Source of the DNA: Paenibacillus gallinarum | GTDB taxonomy: Bacteria; Bacillota; Bacilli; Paenibacillales; Paenibacillaceae | Assembly (NCBI RefSeq): GCF_014836635.1 | Contig: NZ_JACSQL010000023.1 | Coordinates: 1 to 33,441, forward strand | Direction of reading: 5' to 3' | DNA length: 33,441 bases | In this document: positions 1 to 7,464 of the stretch, piece by piece | Position numbering within the stretch: position 1 is the stretch's first letter | Layout: every line of letters begins with the position of its first letter | Notes under the pieces: model-generated | The model's database searches: none | Told to the model about the DNA's origin: nothing | What the model saw: the letters and a program-made list of their open reading frames with translations, nothing else | Position numbers and translations under genes: made by a program

Positions 1-76
1 CCGAAGTCATCTCATTGCCGCTTAAACAGCAGCGCATCCTTTTTTTAAAACTGTCTACTTAATAGGGTTCAGTTCA
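1..76 (+). mobile_element. Right end of an IS3-family insertion sequence (partial)
   Basis: The window opens inside the last codons of a frame reading R-S-H-L-I-A-A-stop (bases 2-25). This resembles the C-terminus of IS3-family OrfB transposases, which often end in YRSHL-type residues. About 50 bp later comes a sequence ending in GGGTTCAGTTCA. Its reverse complement begins TGAACTGAACCC, a form typical of IS3-family terminal repeats. The rest of the element lies outside the window, so family membership rests on these two short matches. Confidence 0.5.
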
Positions 77-199
77 GGTATCTAACAAAGATCCTTTTTT
101 GTTGGGGATGAAAGCCTATTGAAAGATTTATCTAGAAAATGAAATGGAGCAAATGGAGTAAGGTTTGCGATTAAAATAACATCATTAAATAAATAGGCA

Positions 200-233
200 A
201 GAGCAGCGGCTGCATACCGGCTGCTCTTTTTTT
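200..233 (+). terminator. Rho-independent terminator
   Basis: Eight-base stem AGAGCAGC/GCTGCTCT with a 12-nt loop, followed by a run of seven T. It points rightward. No intact rightward gene precedes it in the window, so it probably ended a gene now lost or lying to the left. Bases 77-199 hold no supportable gene. Confidence 0.75.
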
Positions 234-283
234 AATTACATGTTTTTAAAGCAAGTGTGGATCTTAGGGATTAAGGGAGGTGG

Positions 284-814
284 CTAATGTCTTTGGGTGC
301 TTAAGTTGTTAAAGTTATATACTTCTCTGTAAAGCACCTTTCTCACAAATTCAAACTGCGATTCTGTTAGTTTCTCTGGATAGCTCATAATGCATAAAGG
401 CAAAACTAACACCCCTTCACGTAGGGGTGGTTGGACATATTTGAAATCTCCTAAATAAAATCCAAGACGTTCATAAAATCGAACTCTTCTTTTCTTCAAA
501 TCATCTTGTGGCTCCTCAACTTCCAAGATAATTGGCAAAGTAGACTGTCGCATAAATCGTTCCATTAATCGTTTCCCTATTCCTCCTCCCCGTATCGAGG
601 GAGAAACTGCAATATTCTCTACGTATCTAAAAGTATCAAATTCCCATCCTGCAAGAAATGCAATGACTTCGCCCTGCTTATTCTCTTCTGTAAGAAGGTG
701 ATAACGCCGATCGGACAGTAACTTTCTTTGATTTTTATATTCACGATACTCACTCTCAGGAAAAGACATTTTCATAAGGTCAAATACTTGATCAAATTTC
801 TCTTGTTGTATCAA
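284..814 (-). CDS. GNAT-family N-acetyltransferase
   Basis: Probable acetyl-CoA-dependent N-acetyltransferase, cytoplasmic, substrate unknown. The acetyl-CoA binding motif IRGGGIGKRLM (R-x-x-G-x-G type) sits mid-protein after the beta-strand VENIAVSP. It is followed by the beta-strand LPIILEVE and by RRVRFYERLGFY, the usual GNAT C-terminal element. Length (~176 aa) fits a single-domain GNAT. A GTG at 823-821 is also in frame, but the GGAG box lies directly against it. The TTG at 814-812 has the same box 8 nt upstream and is the better start. The gene is divergent from a MerR regulator across a 21-bp dyad (873-893), so that regulator probably controls it. Family is clear; the acceptor cannot be told from sequence. 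Confidence 0.88.
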   Translation of the reverse strand: MIQQEKFDQVFDLMKMSFPESEYREYKNQRKLLSDRRYHLLTEENKQGEVIAFLAGWEFDTFRYVENIAVSPSIRGGGIGKRLMERFMRQSTLPIILEVEEPQDDLKKRRVRFYERLGFYLGDFKYVQPPLREGVLVLPLCIMSYPEKLTESQFEFVRKVLYREVYNFNNLSTQRH

Positions 815-872
815 ATCATTCACTCCAGCTGCACAGTGTTTTATGATATCAATCTTGTATAAATCACACTAA

Positions 873-893
873 ACCCTGGTATAATACTAGGGT
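873..893. promoter_or_regulatory. 21-bp dyad operator between GNAT and MerR genes
   Basis: The arms ACCCTGGTAT and ATACTAGGGT match at 9 of 10 positions around a central A. Rightward, the dyad covers a perfect -10 (TATAAT, 880-885) 19 bp after TTGTAT (855-860). Leftward, it follows TTGACC (896-891), placing it in the spacer of the GNAT promoter. A long spacer holding a dyad is the usual arrangement of MerR-family targets. Confidence 0.6.
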
Positions 894-934
894 CAAGCTT
901 TTATGAGTGGGAAATTTTGAGAGGTAGAGATCAA

Positions 935-1741
935 TTGAAAGATTATTATAAGATTAATGAAATATCAAAGTTATATGGAATCGGTATAGATTCTTTGCGA
1001 TATTATGAAAAGATAGGTGTGTTGGTACCTCGTCGTGACACTAACGGATATAGGCTTTACGGTCTTAAGGACCTATACAAGTTAAACATTATCCGCGATC
1101 TTCGCCAATTGGATTTTACGATGCAACAAATAAAAGATTATTTGGATTATCAAAGTATCGAAAATACTCTTTATTTATTACATAAAGAAAAAGATCTAGT
1201 TAGTGAACAGTTACGTAGTCTTCAGACTAAACAACGCATTATCCAGGAAAGAATAAATGTACTAACTACAGCGATGAAAATTACAACGGGTGAATTCTTG
1301 ATAAAATCATTTCCGGAACGACCTTGCTTGCATTTAGACACACGTATCACCAGGGATGAAGAAATGGATTTTGCTATTAAAAAACTGCACAAAAAGTATG
1401 AGAGCAAAATTCGCGATTTCGGTAATCAACTTTTTGGTGCATCCGTGTCCGTTGAGGACCTATATAAGGGCGATAAAGACATATTTAACTCTGTGTTTTT
1501 TATTCTCGATTATGAAGATCCAGAATATGATTTTGTTCTTCCTGCAGGAGAATACCTTTCTCTCTATTATCGAGGCGACTATCGTCAAAGCTCAGACAGA
1601 ATATTTGATGTTCTATCCTACGCAAAAGAAAAAGGATATCAGTTACTCGGTGACCCCTTCGAAATATATGAAATTGATAATAGGGATACGATTAATAATG
1701 AAGAGTTTCTAACAGAAATTCAGGTAAGAATCATGGATTAA
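935..1741 (+). CDS. MerR-family transcriptional regulator with C-terminal effector domain
   Basis: DNA-binding regulator of ~268 aa. The N-terminal winged helix reads YYKINEISKLYGIGIDSLRY, then YEKIGVLVP and a Y-R-L-Y wing, as in the MerR family. A coiled-coil dimerisation helix follows (about residues 75-115). The rest is a ~140-residue domain of the BmrR/GyrI effector-binding size, ending in FEIYEIDN and EFLTEIQVRI, where the fold's conserved acidic residue often sits. The TTG at 935 is preferred over one at 917 because GAGAGGTAG lies at proper spacing and the reading then begins just before YYKINEI. Likely autoregulates and controls the divergent GNAT gene through 873-893; it may also influence the ABC-F gene 130 bp downstream. 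Confidence 0.88.
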   Translation: MKDYYKINEISKLYGIGIDSLRYYEKIGVLVPRRDTNGYRLYGLKDLYKLNIIRDLRQLDFTMQQIKDYLDYQSIENTLYLLHKEKDLVSEQLRSLQTKQRIIQERINVLTTAMKITTGEFLIKSFPERPCLHLDTRITRDEEMDFAIKKLHKKYESKIRDFGNQLFGASVSVEDLYKGDKDIFNSVFFILDYEDPEYDFVLPAGEYLSLYYRGDYRQSSDRIFDVLSYAKEKGYQLLGDPFEIYEIDNRDTINNEEFLTEIQVRIMD

Positions 1742-1772
1742 AAGGATTTCTAAGCAAGGGCAAGGACTAAAA

Positions 1773-1790
1773 ATGAATTGTACTTGGTAG
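1773..1790 (+). promoter_or_regulatory. Possible leader peptide (5 codons) before the ABC-F gene
   Basis: An AAGGA box at 1762-1766 is followed after 6 nt by ATG and a five-codon frame, M-N-C-T-W-stop, about 80 nt before the ABC-F start. Antibiotic-responsive ABC-F genes are often preceded by short leader peptides that drive attenuation. No convincing terminator hairpin was found between the leader and the gene, so this is tentative. Confidence 0.25.
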
Positions 1791-1872
1791 TAAACAGTGT
1801 TACTCTAAAAGTCTGTGTTTGATAATACTATTAATAATAGCCAACATTTTAGTTGTAAAGAAAGGTAACACG

Positions 1873-3612
1873 ATGATAAAAGTTGAAAACTTATCCTTCT
1901 CATTTCCACAAAAGGAACTATATAATAACATTTCGTTTACGCTTGAAGAGGCGCAACATTGCGCTTTTATAGGAACAAGTGGCAGTGGGAAAAGTACACT
2001 GATCGATATACTGATGGATCCCGAAAGACATTTGTTCGATGGCAAGTTAGAGATAGACCCGGATTGCAGCATCGGGTACGTAAGTCAGTTCTCACAAGTA
2101 GACAAAACGAAAGAAATGACCGTTTTTGAATATATCGGAGAAGAATTTATTAAGATACAAAATGAAATCACATCGATTTATGCTGAAATGGCAACCACGT
2201 CGGATATGGATGCGCTCTTGGAAAAGTATCAATCGGCTTTGGACGCCTTTGAGTCGATGGATGGGGATAATTTTGAAAGCACCATTAATAAGCAGCTGAA
2301 TCTAGCAAACCTTATGAAGCTAAAAGATCTTAATATATCCTCCATAAGCGGAGGGGAATTCAAACTCATTCAAGTGATGAAGGAAATGCTTAGTCGTCCG
2401 GACCTCATGATTATGGATGAACCAGATGTATTTTTGGATTTTGAAAATCTAAGAGCGCTTAAAAATCTTATCAATTCTCACAAGGGAATGCTGCTAGTTG
2501 TCACGCACAACCGATATCTATTGAACCATTGTTTCAACAAAATTATACACCTTGAAAACACAGAGATCCAAGAGTTTGATGGTCGATATATTGAGTATAA
2601 TTTCTCATTACTTCAGACAAAAATGGAGTTGCAAGAAATCGCAGTCGCAGAACAAGAAGAAATTGAAAGATACGATGGCATCATTGATAATCTTAGAGCG
2701 ATCGCAACTTATAACTCTGAAGCATCTAGAGGGAGAGCGTTAAAAGCGAGAGTTAGATTTCAAGAGAGATTGGAAGCACGTAGAATTAAAGCGCCATTTG
2801 TTGATATTAAGCAACCGAATATTCGTTTTGATATGGATCATGAGATTGAAGATACTACGGTTATAAATGTCAGTAATTATAGTGTTTCCTTTGATGAGCA
2901 GTTGTTAGACAATGTTAGCTTTGAGATAAAATCTACAGATAAAGTAGCTATTATCGGACCAAACGGTACCGGAAAAACAACTATACTTCGTGAAATCTTT
3001 AAAAATAATCATGATTCAATCGAAATAAATGCGGATGTTACCGTAGCTTATTTATCTCAGGTTCAAGGTGAAATGCTAAACGATACCAATACAATACTAG
3101 ATGAATTCATCGATGCTGGGTTTAAAACGTATGATGAGATTAGATCGTATATTTCAGACTATGGATTTGAAGGTGAAATCCTTAACCAAAAGATAGGATC
3201 TTTATCTGGTGGAGAAAAAAACATGCTTCAATTGGCTAAAGTTTCTGCCGGTAAAGCAAACATATTACTTCTTGATGAACCGACAAGCCATTTAGACACC
3301 TATACACAAATCGCACTGGAGAAAGCCACCCAAGACTATAAAGGTGCGGTTCTCATGATTTCTCATGATTTCTATTCTGTTGTAAATGGGATGGATTACG
3401 TTTTAATCATTGACGATAAGAAGATTAGTAAAATGAGTATGCAAGAATTTAAACAGATGATCTATGCTAGCCATTTTAATGAAAACTATTTAGAAATTGA
3501 ACAGAAGAAAAAGTCAGTTGAGATGAAAATAGAATTGGCTTTAAAAGATACTAATTTTGAATTAGCAAAAGTATTAGTTGATGAGCTAGAAGAGATAATT
3601 AAGTTACTTTAA
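1873..3612 (+). CDS. ABC-F family ATP-binding protein (ribosome-associated type)
   Basis: Soluble protein of ~579 aa with two ATP-binding cassettes and no membrane segment, the hallmark of ABC-F proteins, which act on the ribosome. Cassette 1 has Walker A GTSGSGKST (34-42), signature SISGGEF and Walker B LMIMDEPDVFLDF. Cassette 2 has GPNGTGKTT, LSGGEKNMLQLA and ILLLDEPTSHLD, with switch histidine VLMISHDF. The linker between cassettes is charged and helical (about residues 245-300), where the antibiotic-resistance interaction domain lies. The ATG at 1873 follows AAAGG and begins MIKVENLSFSF, so upstream in-frame codons are ignored. Related proteins protect ribosomes from macrolides, lincosamides, streptogramins or pleuromutilins; which, if any, applies here cannot be read. 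Terminator at 3639-3676. Confidence 0.9.
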   Translation: MIKVENLSFSFPQKELYNNISFTLEEAQHCAFIGTSGSGKSTLIDILMDPERHLFDGKLEIDPDCSIGYVSQFSQVDKTKEMTVFEYIGEEFIKIQNEITSIYAEMATTSDMDALLEKYQSALDAFESMDGDNFESTINKQLNLANLMKLKDLNISSISGGEFKLIQVMKEMLSRPDLMIMDEPDVFLDFENLRALKNLINSHKGMLLVVTHNRYLLNHCFNKIIHLENTEIQEFDGRYIEYNFSLLQTKMELQEIAVAEQEEIERYDGIIDNLRAIATYNSEASRGRALKARVRFQERLEARRIKAPFVDIKQPNIRFDMDHEIEDTTVINVSNYSVSFDEQLLDNVSFEIKSTDKVAIIGPNGTGKTTILREIFKNNHDSIEINADVTVAYLSQVQGEMLNDTNTILDEFIDAGFKTYDEIRSYISDYGFEGEILNQKIGSLSGGEKNMLQLAKVSAGKANILLLDEPTSHLDTYTQIALEKATQDYKGAVLMISHDFYSVVNGMDYVLIIDDKKISKMSMQEFKQMIYASHFNENYLEIEQKKKSVEMKIELALKDTNFELAKVLVDELEEIIKLL

Positions 3613-3638
3613 AGATGTAGGTGAAAAAGTATCAGCAA

Positions 3639-3676
3639 AAAGACACTGATGAATAGAATATCAGTGTCTTTTTTTG
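3639..3676 (+). terminator. Rho-independent terminator of the ABC-F gene
   Basis: Twelve-base perfect stem AAAGACACTGAT/ATCAGTGTCTTT with a 9-nt loop, followed by T-rich sequence, 26 nt after the ABC-F stop. The 218 bp from here to 3894 shows no gene. Confidence 0.9.
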
Positions 3677-3894
3677 TTGCAATGATTTCTTGATAGCTCT
3701 TGCCGTAGTCGGTGGGTTTACTTGTGGGCTTTTATTTCGTTGCAAACATAAATTGCGCCGTTATGTCCGTTATGGTGAACCGTATCACAAGTAACGGCAA
3801 GTTTTTAAGAGATCCACCAAAATAGGTAGTCCACTCAAATCGATGTTATCGTCCATTTATTCGAATGCTCGCATAATACCTGCTTACTTTTAGG

Positions 3895-4212
3895 CTATAT
3901 CTTTTTAACGTCTAAGCACATAGCTAATTCGTTCAACATGTGCGTAAGATATTTCATCATATCGCACTCGTCTAATTCATGCTTTTCAGCCAACTTATTA
4001 AGTGTGTCAACTAAGCTCATCTCTGCCATATCGCTATAACCTTTTGGAACAAACAGGTTTGTTATGTATTCGGAAATTGTTATAATACCGACTTCCTCTT
4101 TATCAGCATCAAACAACCAAAGAAGATGCTTTTTCAAGGTTTCATCAATATCTTCGTATTTCTTACGTTCTTCATCGTTATCAACATTAAATAGCTTTTT
4201 TAAAAAGGACAT
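3895..4212 (-). CDS. Hypothetical small acidic cytoplasmic protein
   Basis: A 105-residue protein that I do not recognise. It begins MSFLKKLFNVDNDEERKKYE and is rich in acidic residues and predicted helix, without a signal peptide or membrane segment. A GGGGG stretch lies 7 nt before the ATG and gives a good translation start. It stands alone on the minus strand between the ABC-F gene and a stretch of gene remnants. Composition and RBS argue for a real gene. It could be an immunity-type or regulatory small protein, but nothing in the sequence shows this. Confidence 0.6.
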   Translation of the reverse strand: MSFLKKLFNVDNDEERKKYEDIDETLKKHLLWLFDADKEEVGIITISEYITNLFVPKGYSDMAEMSLVDTLNKLAEKHELDECDMMKYLTHMLNELAMCLDVKKI

Positions 4213-4249
4213 AGGACATCCCCCGTTTTCATTTATTTTCTTTCCATAA

Positions 4250-4405
4250 CACTATATCATAATCAAAGAATCTTCGAAGCTTGATAAATTCTTAGCCGAA
4301 CACTCAGATGCAAAACTATTGAAATATTATGGTCCGGAAATGAAACGTCAGTGGAGAAAGACACGAGATGAAATTATAATACCGCTGGACGATGAGTTAC
4401 GCTAG
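4250..4405 (+). pseudogene. C-terminal fragment of an unrecognised protein
   Basis: An open stretch of 51 codons between two stops has no start codon. The reading is protein-like and helical (SSKLDKFLAEHSDAKLLKYY, then GPEMKRQWRKTRDEIIIPLD, ending DDELR). The lack of start and RBS and the decayed surroundings suggest the 3' end of a lost gene. The family was not recognised. Confidence 0.4.
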
Positions 4406-4678
4406 ATTATCGAGTTTTAGCAAATAGAAAGCATCCGCTCGAAAGATTTCATGCATTGGATTTTTTCTAATTAGTTTTGCAGCAATTATGATCGATATCA
4501 TGATGATAATAACCGTAAACAGCAGGGGATACCAGGCAGTTCCACCCTTGCCCAACATCCACTCTGCAGCAACAGCGATAAAAAAATGAGTGTAAAAAGT
4601 TCCAATAACTGAAGTGTACAAGAAACGGTACAAGGGGGGAGTGAGGGAGCGGTGCTTCTTCAGCAGTTCGCCGTTGAA
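4397..4678 (-). pseudogene. Fragment of a multi-pass membrane protein
   Basis: This minus-strand frame contains at least two hydrophobic segments: YTSVIGTFYTHFFIAVAAEW and YPLLFTVIIIMISIIIAAKL. A basic tail (IRKNPMHEIF) follows. The only start options are a TTG at 4633, without a clear RBS, and the frame continues upstream to a stop at 4679-4681 through hydrophilic residues (ELLKKHRSLTPPLYRF) that look like a cytoplasmic loop. It is therefore most likely the C-terminal part of a truncated membrane protein. It converges with the remnant at 4250-4405 and overlaps it by a few bases. Family unknown. Confidence 0.45.
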
Positions 4679-4718
4679 CTAACTTGCAGGAAATTTCAAT
4701 CATTCCTCGAATACTTTC

Positions 4719-4740
4719 CGTTAACTTTGTAAATTTAACG
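4719..4740. promoter_or_regulatory. Inverted repeat upstream of the CPT-like gene
   Basis: CGTTAA and TTAACG face each other across 10 bp, about 40 bp before the start at 4778, in AT-rich promoter-like DNA. It could be an operator for the kinase gene. Evidence is only the symmetry and position. Confidence 0.3.
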
Positions 4741-4777
4741 TTATTCTAAAGATACGAAGTGATTACATTTTGAAGGG

Positions 4778-5380
4778 ATGATTACATTGAAGCAAGGGAT
4801 ATTAGTTTTCTTAAATGGAACTTCAAGTTCTGGAAAGACATCCATATCGACTGAACTGATAAATCAGAAAGAAATTCATTTTTATCATTTATCAATTGAT
4901 GAGTTTTTTATTAATTACAATAATTTTGTTAATAATAAATTTCCAGATGAAGCTCCAAGAGGAATAGATCATCAAGTTGTCTCACAAATCGTTGATGATT
5001 CCATATTCTCAGTGTACCATTCGACAATTACATTGTTATTAGAATTGGGTTTTAATGTAATAGCAGATACCGTAATCGACAATGACAAAAGGTTTACTGC
5101 GTTTCTTGATCAATTTTTCGATCGGCCTACGCTATTTATAGGTGTAACATGCTCAAAGGAAGAACTCATAAGAAGAGAGCAAGCAAGAGGAGATAGACAG
5201 ATTGGACTAGCAGCTTCACAGTTTAGCAAAGTATATTGCTTTGACGAATATGATCTCGAAGTAAATACAGAAGAGATGAATCCAGCAGAATGTGCCGAAA
5301 AGATATTAAGTTATATTAAGTCCGATAAGGAATACTCGGTATTCAAGAATTTACATAAAAGAAAGGTTAGTGTCTCCTAG
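4778..5380 (+). CDS. Chloramphenicol phosphotransferase-like ATP-dependent kinase
   Basis: P-loop kinase of 200 aa in the chloramphenicol phosphotransferase-like family. Walker A GTSSSGKTS lies at residues 14-22. The segment FYHLSIDEFF places an Asp at position 41, equivalent to the catalytic acid of CPT proteins. VIADTVIDND and LFIGVTCSKEELIRREQARG form the later strand and the lid arginines. GDRQIGLAASQF and the C-terminal DLEVNTE are also usual for the family. True chloramphenicol resistance is known only for the Streptomyces enzyme; Bacillus homologues have unproven substrates. The start has GAAGGG just upstream. It is monocistronic, with a strong hairpin terminator at 5412-5450. Confidence 0.85.
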   Translation: MITLKQGILVFLNGTSSSGKTSISTELINQKEIHFYHLSIDEFFINYNNFVNNKFPDEAPRGIDHQVVSQIVDDSIFSVYHSTITLLLELGFNVIADTVIDNDKRFTAFLDQFFDRPTLFIGVTCSKEELIRREQARGDRQIGLAASQFSKVYCFDEYDLEVNTEEMNPAECAEKILSYIKSDKEYSVFKNLHKRKVSVS

Positions 5381-5411
5381 ACGGCGTATCCATCAGACAA
5401 CACCATATTCA

Positions 5412-5450
5412 AAACAACCCCCAACCAAATCAATTGATTGGGGGTTGTTT
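5412..5450. terminator. Hairpin terminator after the CPT-like gene
   Basis: Perfect 13-bp stem AAACAACCCCCAA/TTGGGGGTTGTTT with a 13-nt loop, 31 nt after the kinase stop. No long T run follows beyond the stem's own T's. The right arm also carries the G run that could act as RBS for the gene at 5453. Confidence 0.7.
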
Positions 5451-5452
5451 CA

Positions 5453-5701
5453 ATGAAAACATTGAGAATGTACCAATTAGTTAACAGAGCAGGGTATAAA
5501 GATTGGGGGGAGCAGAAAACAAAAATAGACCCAATAACTATGATTGATACTATTTCAAACATGCTAGGAGTAATTGATGGAAGTTCCACTTTAAAAGATT
5601 GTTCGTTAGAACCTAAATTACTGCTCGCTTCTATTGATACGAAAGGAGAACTGCAAGATTCGTTTTTAGAATTCATAGAAGAAAGAGATGGTAACAGCTA
5701 A
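5453..5701 (+). CDS. Hypothetical protein, possibly truncated
   Basis: A reading frame of 82 residues with natural-looking composition (MKTLRMYQLVNRAGYKDWGE at the start; acidic C-terminus EFIEERDGNS). No family recognised, no membrane segment. The ATG lies just after a terminator stem whose GGGGG could serve as RBS, an odd arrangement that may mean the upstream gene part was lost. Bases 5510-5532 match 22 of 23 positions of 9612-9634 in an S41 peptidase remnant, in the same frame (EQKTKIDPI against EQKTKTDPI), so part may derive from, or recombine with, that sequence. Confidence 0.45.
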   Translation: MKTLRMYQLVNRAGYKDWGEQKTKIDPITMIDTISNMLGVIDGSSTLKDCSLEPKLLLASIDTKGELQDSFLEFIEERDGNS

Positions 5702-5743
5702 CATTGTTTCGGTTCGTTAAAAGATGGGAGAGAGGTGAATTAC

Positions 5744-5761
5744 TGAATGAAAATCAATAAA
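5744..5761 (+). repeat. 18-bp direct repeat, copy 1 (copy 2 at 6226-6243)
   Basis: TGAATGAAAATCAATAAA occurs identically at 5744-5761 and 6226-6243, 482 bp apart. The first copy contains the start of the anchored protein gene (MKINK) and the second overlaps that gene's stop, so the two copies bracket the gene. Confidence 0.8.
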
Positions 5762-6232
5762 TTCTTCCCCATTATGCTACTCATTGCACTTGCTTTAGGT
5801 TTCATACTTGGAAGGTACTTGATGCCGAATGGTGAAAATGAGAAGTGGACTCCAGATAAAATTAATCTTTACTATATCGAAAAACAGAGTCCGATTACAA
5901 AGTTAGAGCAGCCGCAAGCCTTTGATCTGATCCAATCTTTAATTGTGTTTGAAAAAGGAGATATGATGTCAGGAGGGAATTCACCATTAACAGCAGAAGA
6001 TGTTAATGAGATGAAAAAATCGGGAGCTGTAGAATATGTCTATGATGAACCCATATCCATACAAATAAATAATGGCGATGAAAAAATAGAAAGAACTAAA
6101 TTCAAATCCATTCTCTTTCCTATAGATGAAAAATGGGACGGTGCTGCTTATATTCAAACAACCGATTCAACTTATTTGTCTTTTGTATCAAGGCCGAGTT
6201 TAGATTTCATACTTCGACATTGGATTGAATGA
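5747..6232 (+). CDS. Hypothetical membrane-anchored extracellular protein
   Basis: A 161-residue protein with a basic N-terminus (MKINK) and one hydrophobic helix (FFPIMLLIALALGFILGRYL, residues 6-25). It then has a ~135-residue hydrophilic domain, presumably outside the membrane. No lipobox cysteine and no clear signal-peptidase site, so a signal anchor is likelier than secretion. AGAGAGGTG lies about 9 nt before the ATG. The domain, with strands such as IQINNGDEKIERTKFKSILF, is not recognised. An 18-bp repeat brackets the gene and its own first codons are repeated at its end. Confidence 0.6.
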   Translation: MKINKFFPIMLLIALALGFILGRYLMPNGENEKWTPDKINLYYIEKQSPITKLEQPQAFDLIQSLIVFEKGDMMSGGNSPLTAEDVNEMKKSGAVEYVYDEPISIQINNGDEKIERTKFKSILFPIDEKWDGAAYIQTTDSTYLSFVSRPSLDFILRHWIE

Positions 6233-6477
6233 AAATCAATAAAAGATGGCGTACTCTCTATAGATTGTTCAGAACTATCGCTTGTTATACGGGATCTATG
6301 TCCCAACCAGCCTCAATCATGGTCATGACAAGTAGGGGTGAACATTATAGCGTTCGGGATCAAGTCCCACCAGCAGGTACGTTCGACCCGGCTACCTTAA
6401 TTCTTAAAGCTAATGAAAAAAGGGGCAACCAGAAAGAACTGGTTGACCTCATAATACGAACCGGCAGGATAGTATAA
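6229..6477 (+). CDS. Doubtful reading frame arising from the repeated gene start
   Basis: This frame begins with the same MKINK codons as the preceding gene because of the 18-bp repeat and overlaps its stop by 4 nt. After the repeat the sequence is not protein-like, and its last third runs through an intergenic repeat (6421-6489). It is most likely the remains of a duplicated gene start rather than a working gene. Confidence 0.15.
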   Translation: MKINKRWRTLYRLFRTIACYTGSMSQPASIMVMTSRGEHYSVRDQVPPAGTFDPATLILKANEKRGNQKELVDLIIRTGRIV

Positions 6478-6489
6478 TTCACTTCGCGA
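6421..6489. repeat. Small intergenic repeat element, copy 1
   Basis: A hairpin CAACCAG/CTGGTTG (6426-6432 with 6439-6445) is followed by a 27-nt end block at 6463-6489 (GGCAGGATAGTATAATTC and on). That block recurs with one mismatch at 33366-33392. The layout resembles the elements at 8223-8320 and 8664-8762, which end in related CAGTTTAGTTGAA-type sequence. Confidence 0.55.
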
Positions 6490-6580
6490 ATACCCTTAAA
6501 TATGGAAAACTCGTAAATAAGACGTTATGGGAAATCAACAGGTTAAAAACATAAAAGAAATCCATCACAAGGAGAAAATT

Positions 6581-7111
6581 ATGATTATAAGACCAGGTAA
6601 GAATGAATATTCGCCTTTAGTTAAGAAGTACATAGATTTAGTTCCAGAAGGAAATATTATCAGCATTTTACGAAAACAAAGTGAAGAAAATATATCTATA
6701 CTAAACAAACTCACTGAGGAAAATGCTAACTTTCGATATGCTCCAGATAAATGGTCAATAAAAACAGTTATAGGGCACATAGCTGACGTTGAAAGATTAT
6801 TCAGCTATAGAATATTACGTATAGCACGTAGTGATGTACGAGAATTACCAGGGTATGATCGTGATATATTTGCTGAGATGTCATCTTATGATAGCTTACC
6901 TCTAAGTAAAGTACTAAATGATTATGATGCAGTACGAAACTCTACAGCTAGTTTAATCGATAATCTTCCTGAAGAGGCTATCACTAGAGTAGGAGAATTT
7001 AATGATCACACATTTTCCGTACGCGCAATAGTTTATATCATCGCAGGACATGAAACACATCATATAAATATTATTAAATCTAAATATTTGAATCTATTAA
7101 ATCATAAGTAG
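6581..7111 (+). CDS. DinB-family four-helix metal-binding protein
   Basis: Protein of 176 aa with the DinB/YfiT-like four-helix bundle. Diagnostic parts are NFRYAPDKWSIKTVIGHIAD with His66, and GHETHHINII with His157 and His161, giving the usual three-histidine metal site. YDRDIFAEMSSYDSLPLSKV matches the loop between helices in the DinB_2 subgroup. Members include thiol S-transferases and uncharacterised stress proteins; the substrate here is unknown. The ATG at 6581 has AAGGAG 6 nt upstream, better than a start at 6527 that would add 18 residues. It is a single gene flanked by repeat and remnant DNA. Confidence 0.88.
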   Translation: MIIRPGKNEYSPLVKKYIDLVPEGNIISILRKQSEENISILNKLTEENANFRYAPDKWSIKTVIGHIADVERLFSYRILRIARSDVRELPGYDRDIFAEMSSYDSLPLSKVLNDYDAVRNSTASLIDNLPEEAITRVGEFNDHTFSVRAIVYIIAGHETHHINIIKSKYLNLLNHK

Positions 7112-7217
7112 AAAGAACGATCTGTCTTTAGTGAAGGACTATGAAAAGAAGGACTGTTGGCGTCATTTTGTAATGTATATCCGCCTTTCTTTATGAGGTA
7201 AAGTATTTATCAGCAGC

Positions 7218-7392
7218 CATATTTTGATCAAGTGCTTCTTCATAGAATTCTTCCGAAAAGGGAAAGACTTTGTAGAGGTGACTGAGGAAGAATTAGAACA
7301 TGCCCTCCAACTCATTAACAACGACCAAGGAAATGTTGGGATGGAAAACAGATCACGAATCATTTGAAGAAGAAGTGGCGCACTTAGATTGA
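7218..7392 (+). pseudogene. IS30-family transposase remnant, C-terminal and frameshifted
   Basis: The frame reads EFFRKGKDFVEVTEEELEHA and LQLINN. After a one-base loss near 7325-7340 it continues in another frame as CLGWKTDHESFEEEVAHLD and a stop at 7390-7392. This is the characteristic C-terminus of IS30-family transposases (FPKGTDF, then LINNRPRKCLGWKTPHE). Only ~55 codons remain. No terminal inverted repeat was identified, so the element is dead and its ends are lost. Confidence 0.75.
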
Positions 7393-7464
7393 CAATACGT
7401 CATAAATATAAAAACAACTTCTTGCTAAAGAATGTGTTTTATTTTATAAGAGGAGATAATTTCT

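Noticed and set aside
4467..4703. Second minus-strand frame overlapping the membrane protein fragment
   Set aside because: Cys/His-rich, non-hydrophobic text from the wrong frame; the alternative frame gives good membrane helices.
6340..6400. A tRNA-like end (GTTCGGGATCAAGTCCC)
   Set aside because: No matching acceptor, D-arm or anticodon arm can be drawn upstream.
7163..7363. Minus-strand open frame of 66 codons
   Set aside because: Shadow of the IS30 transposase remnant on the plus strand.
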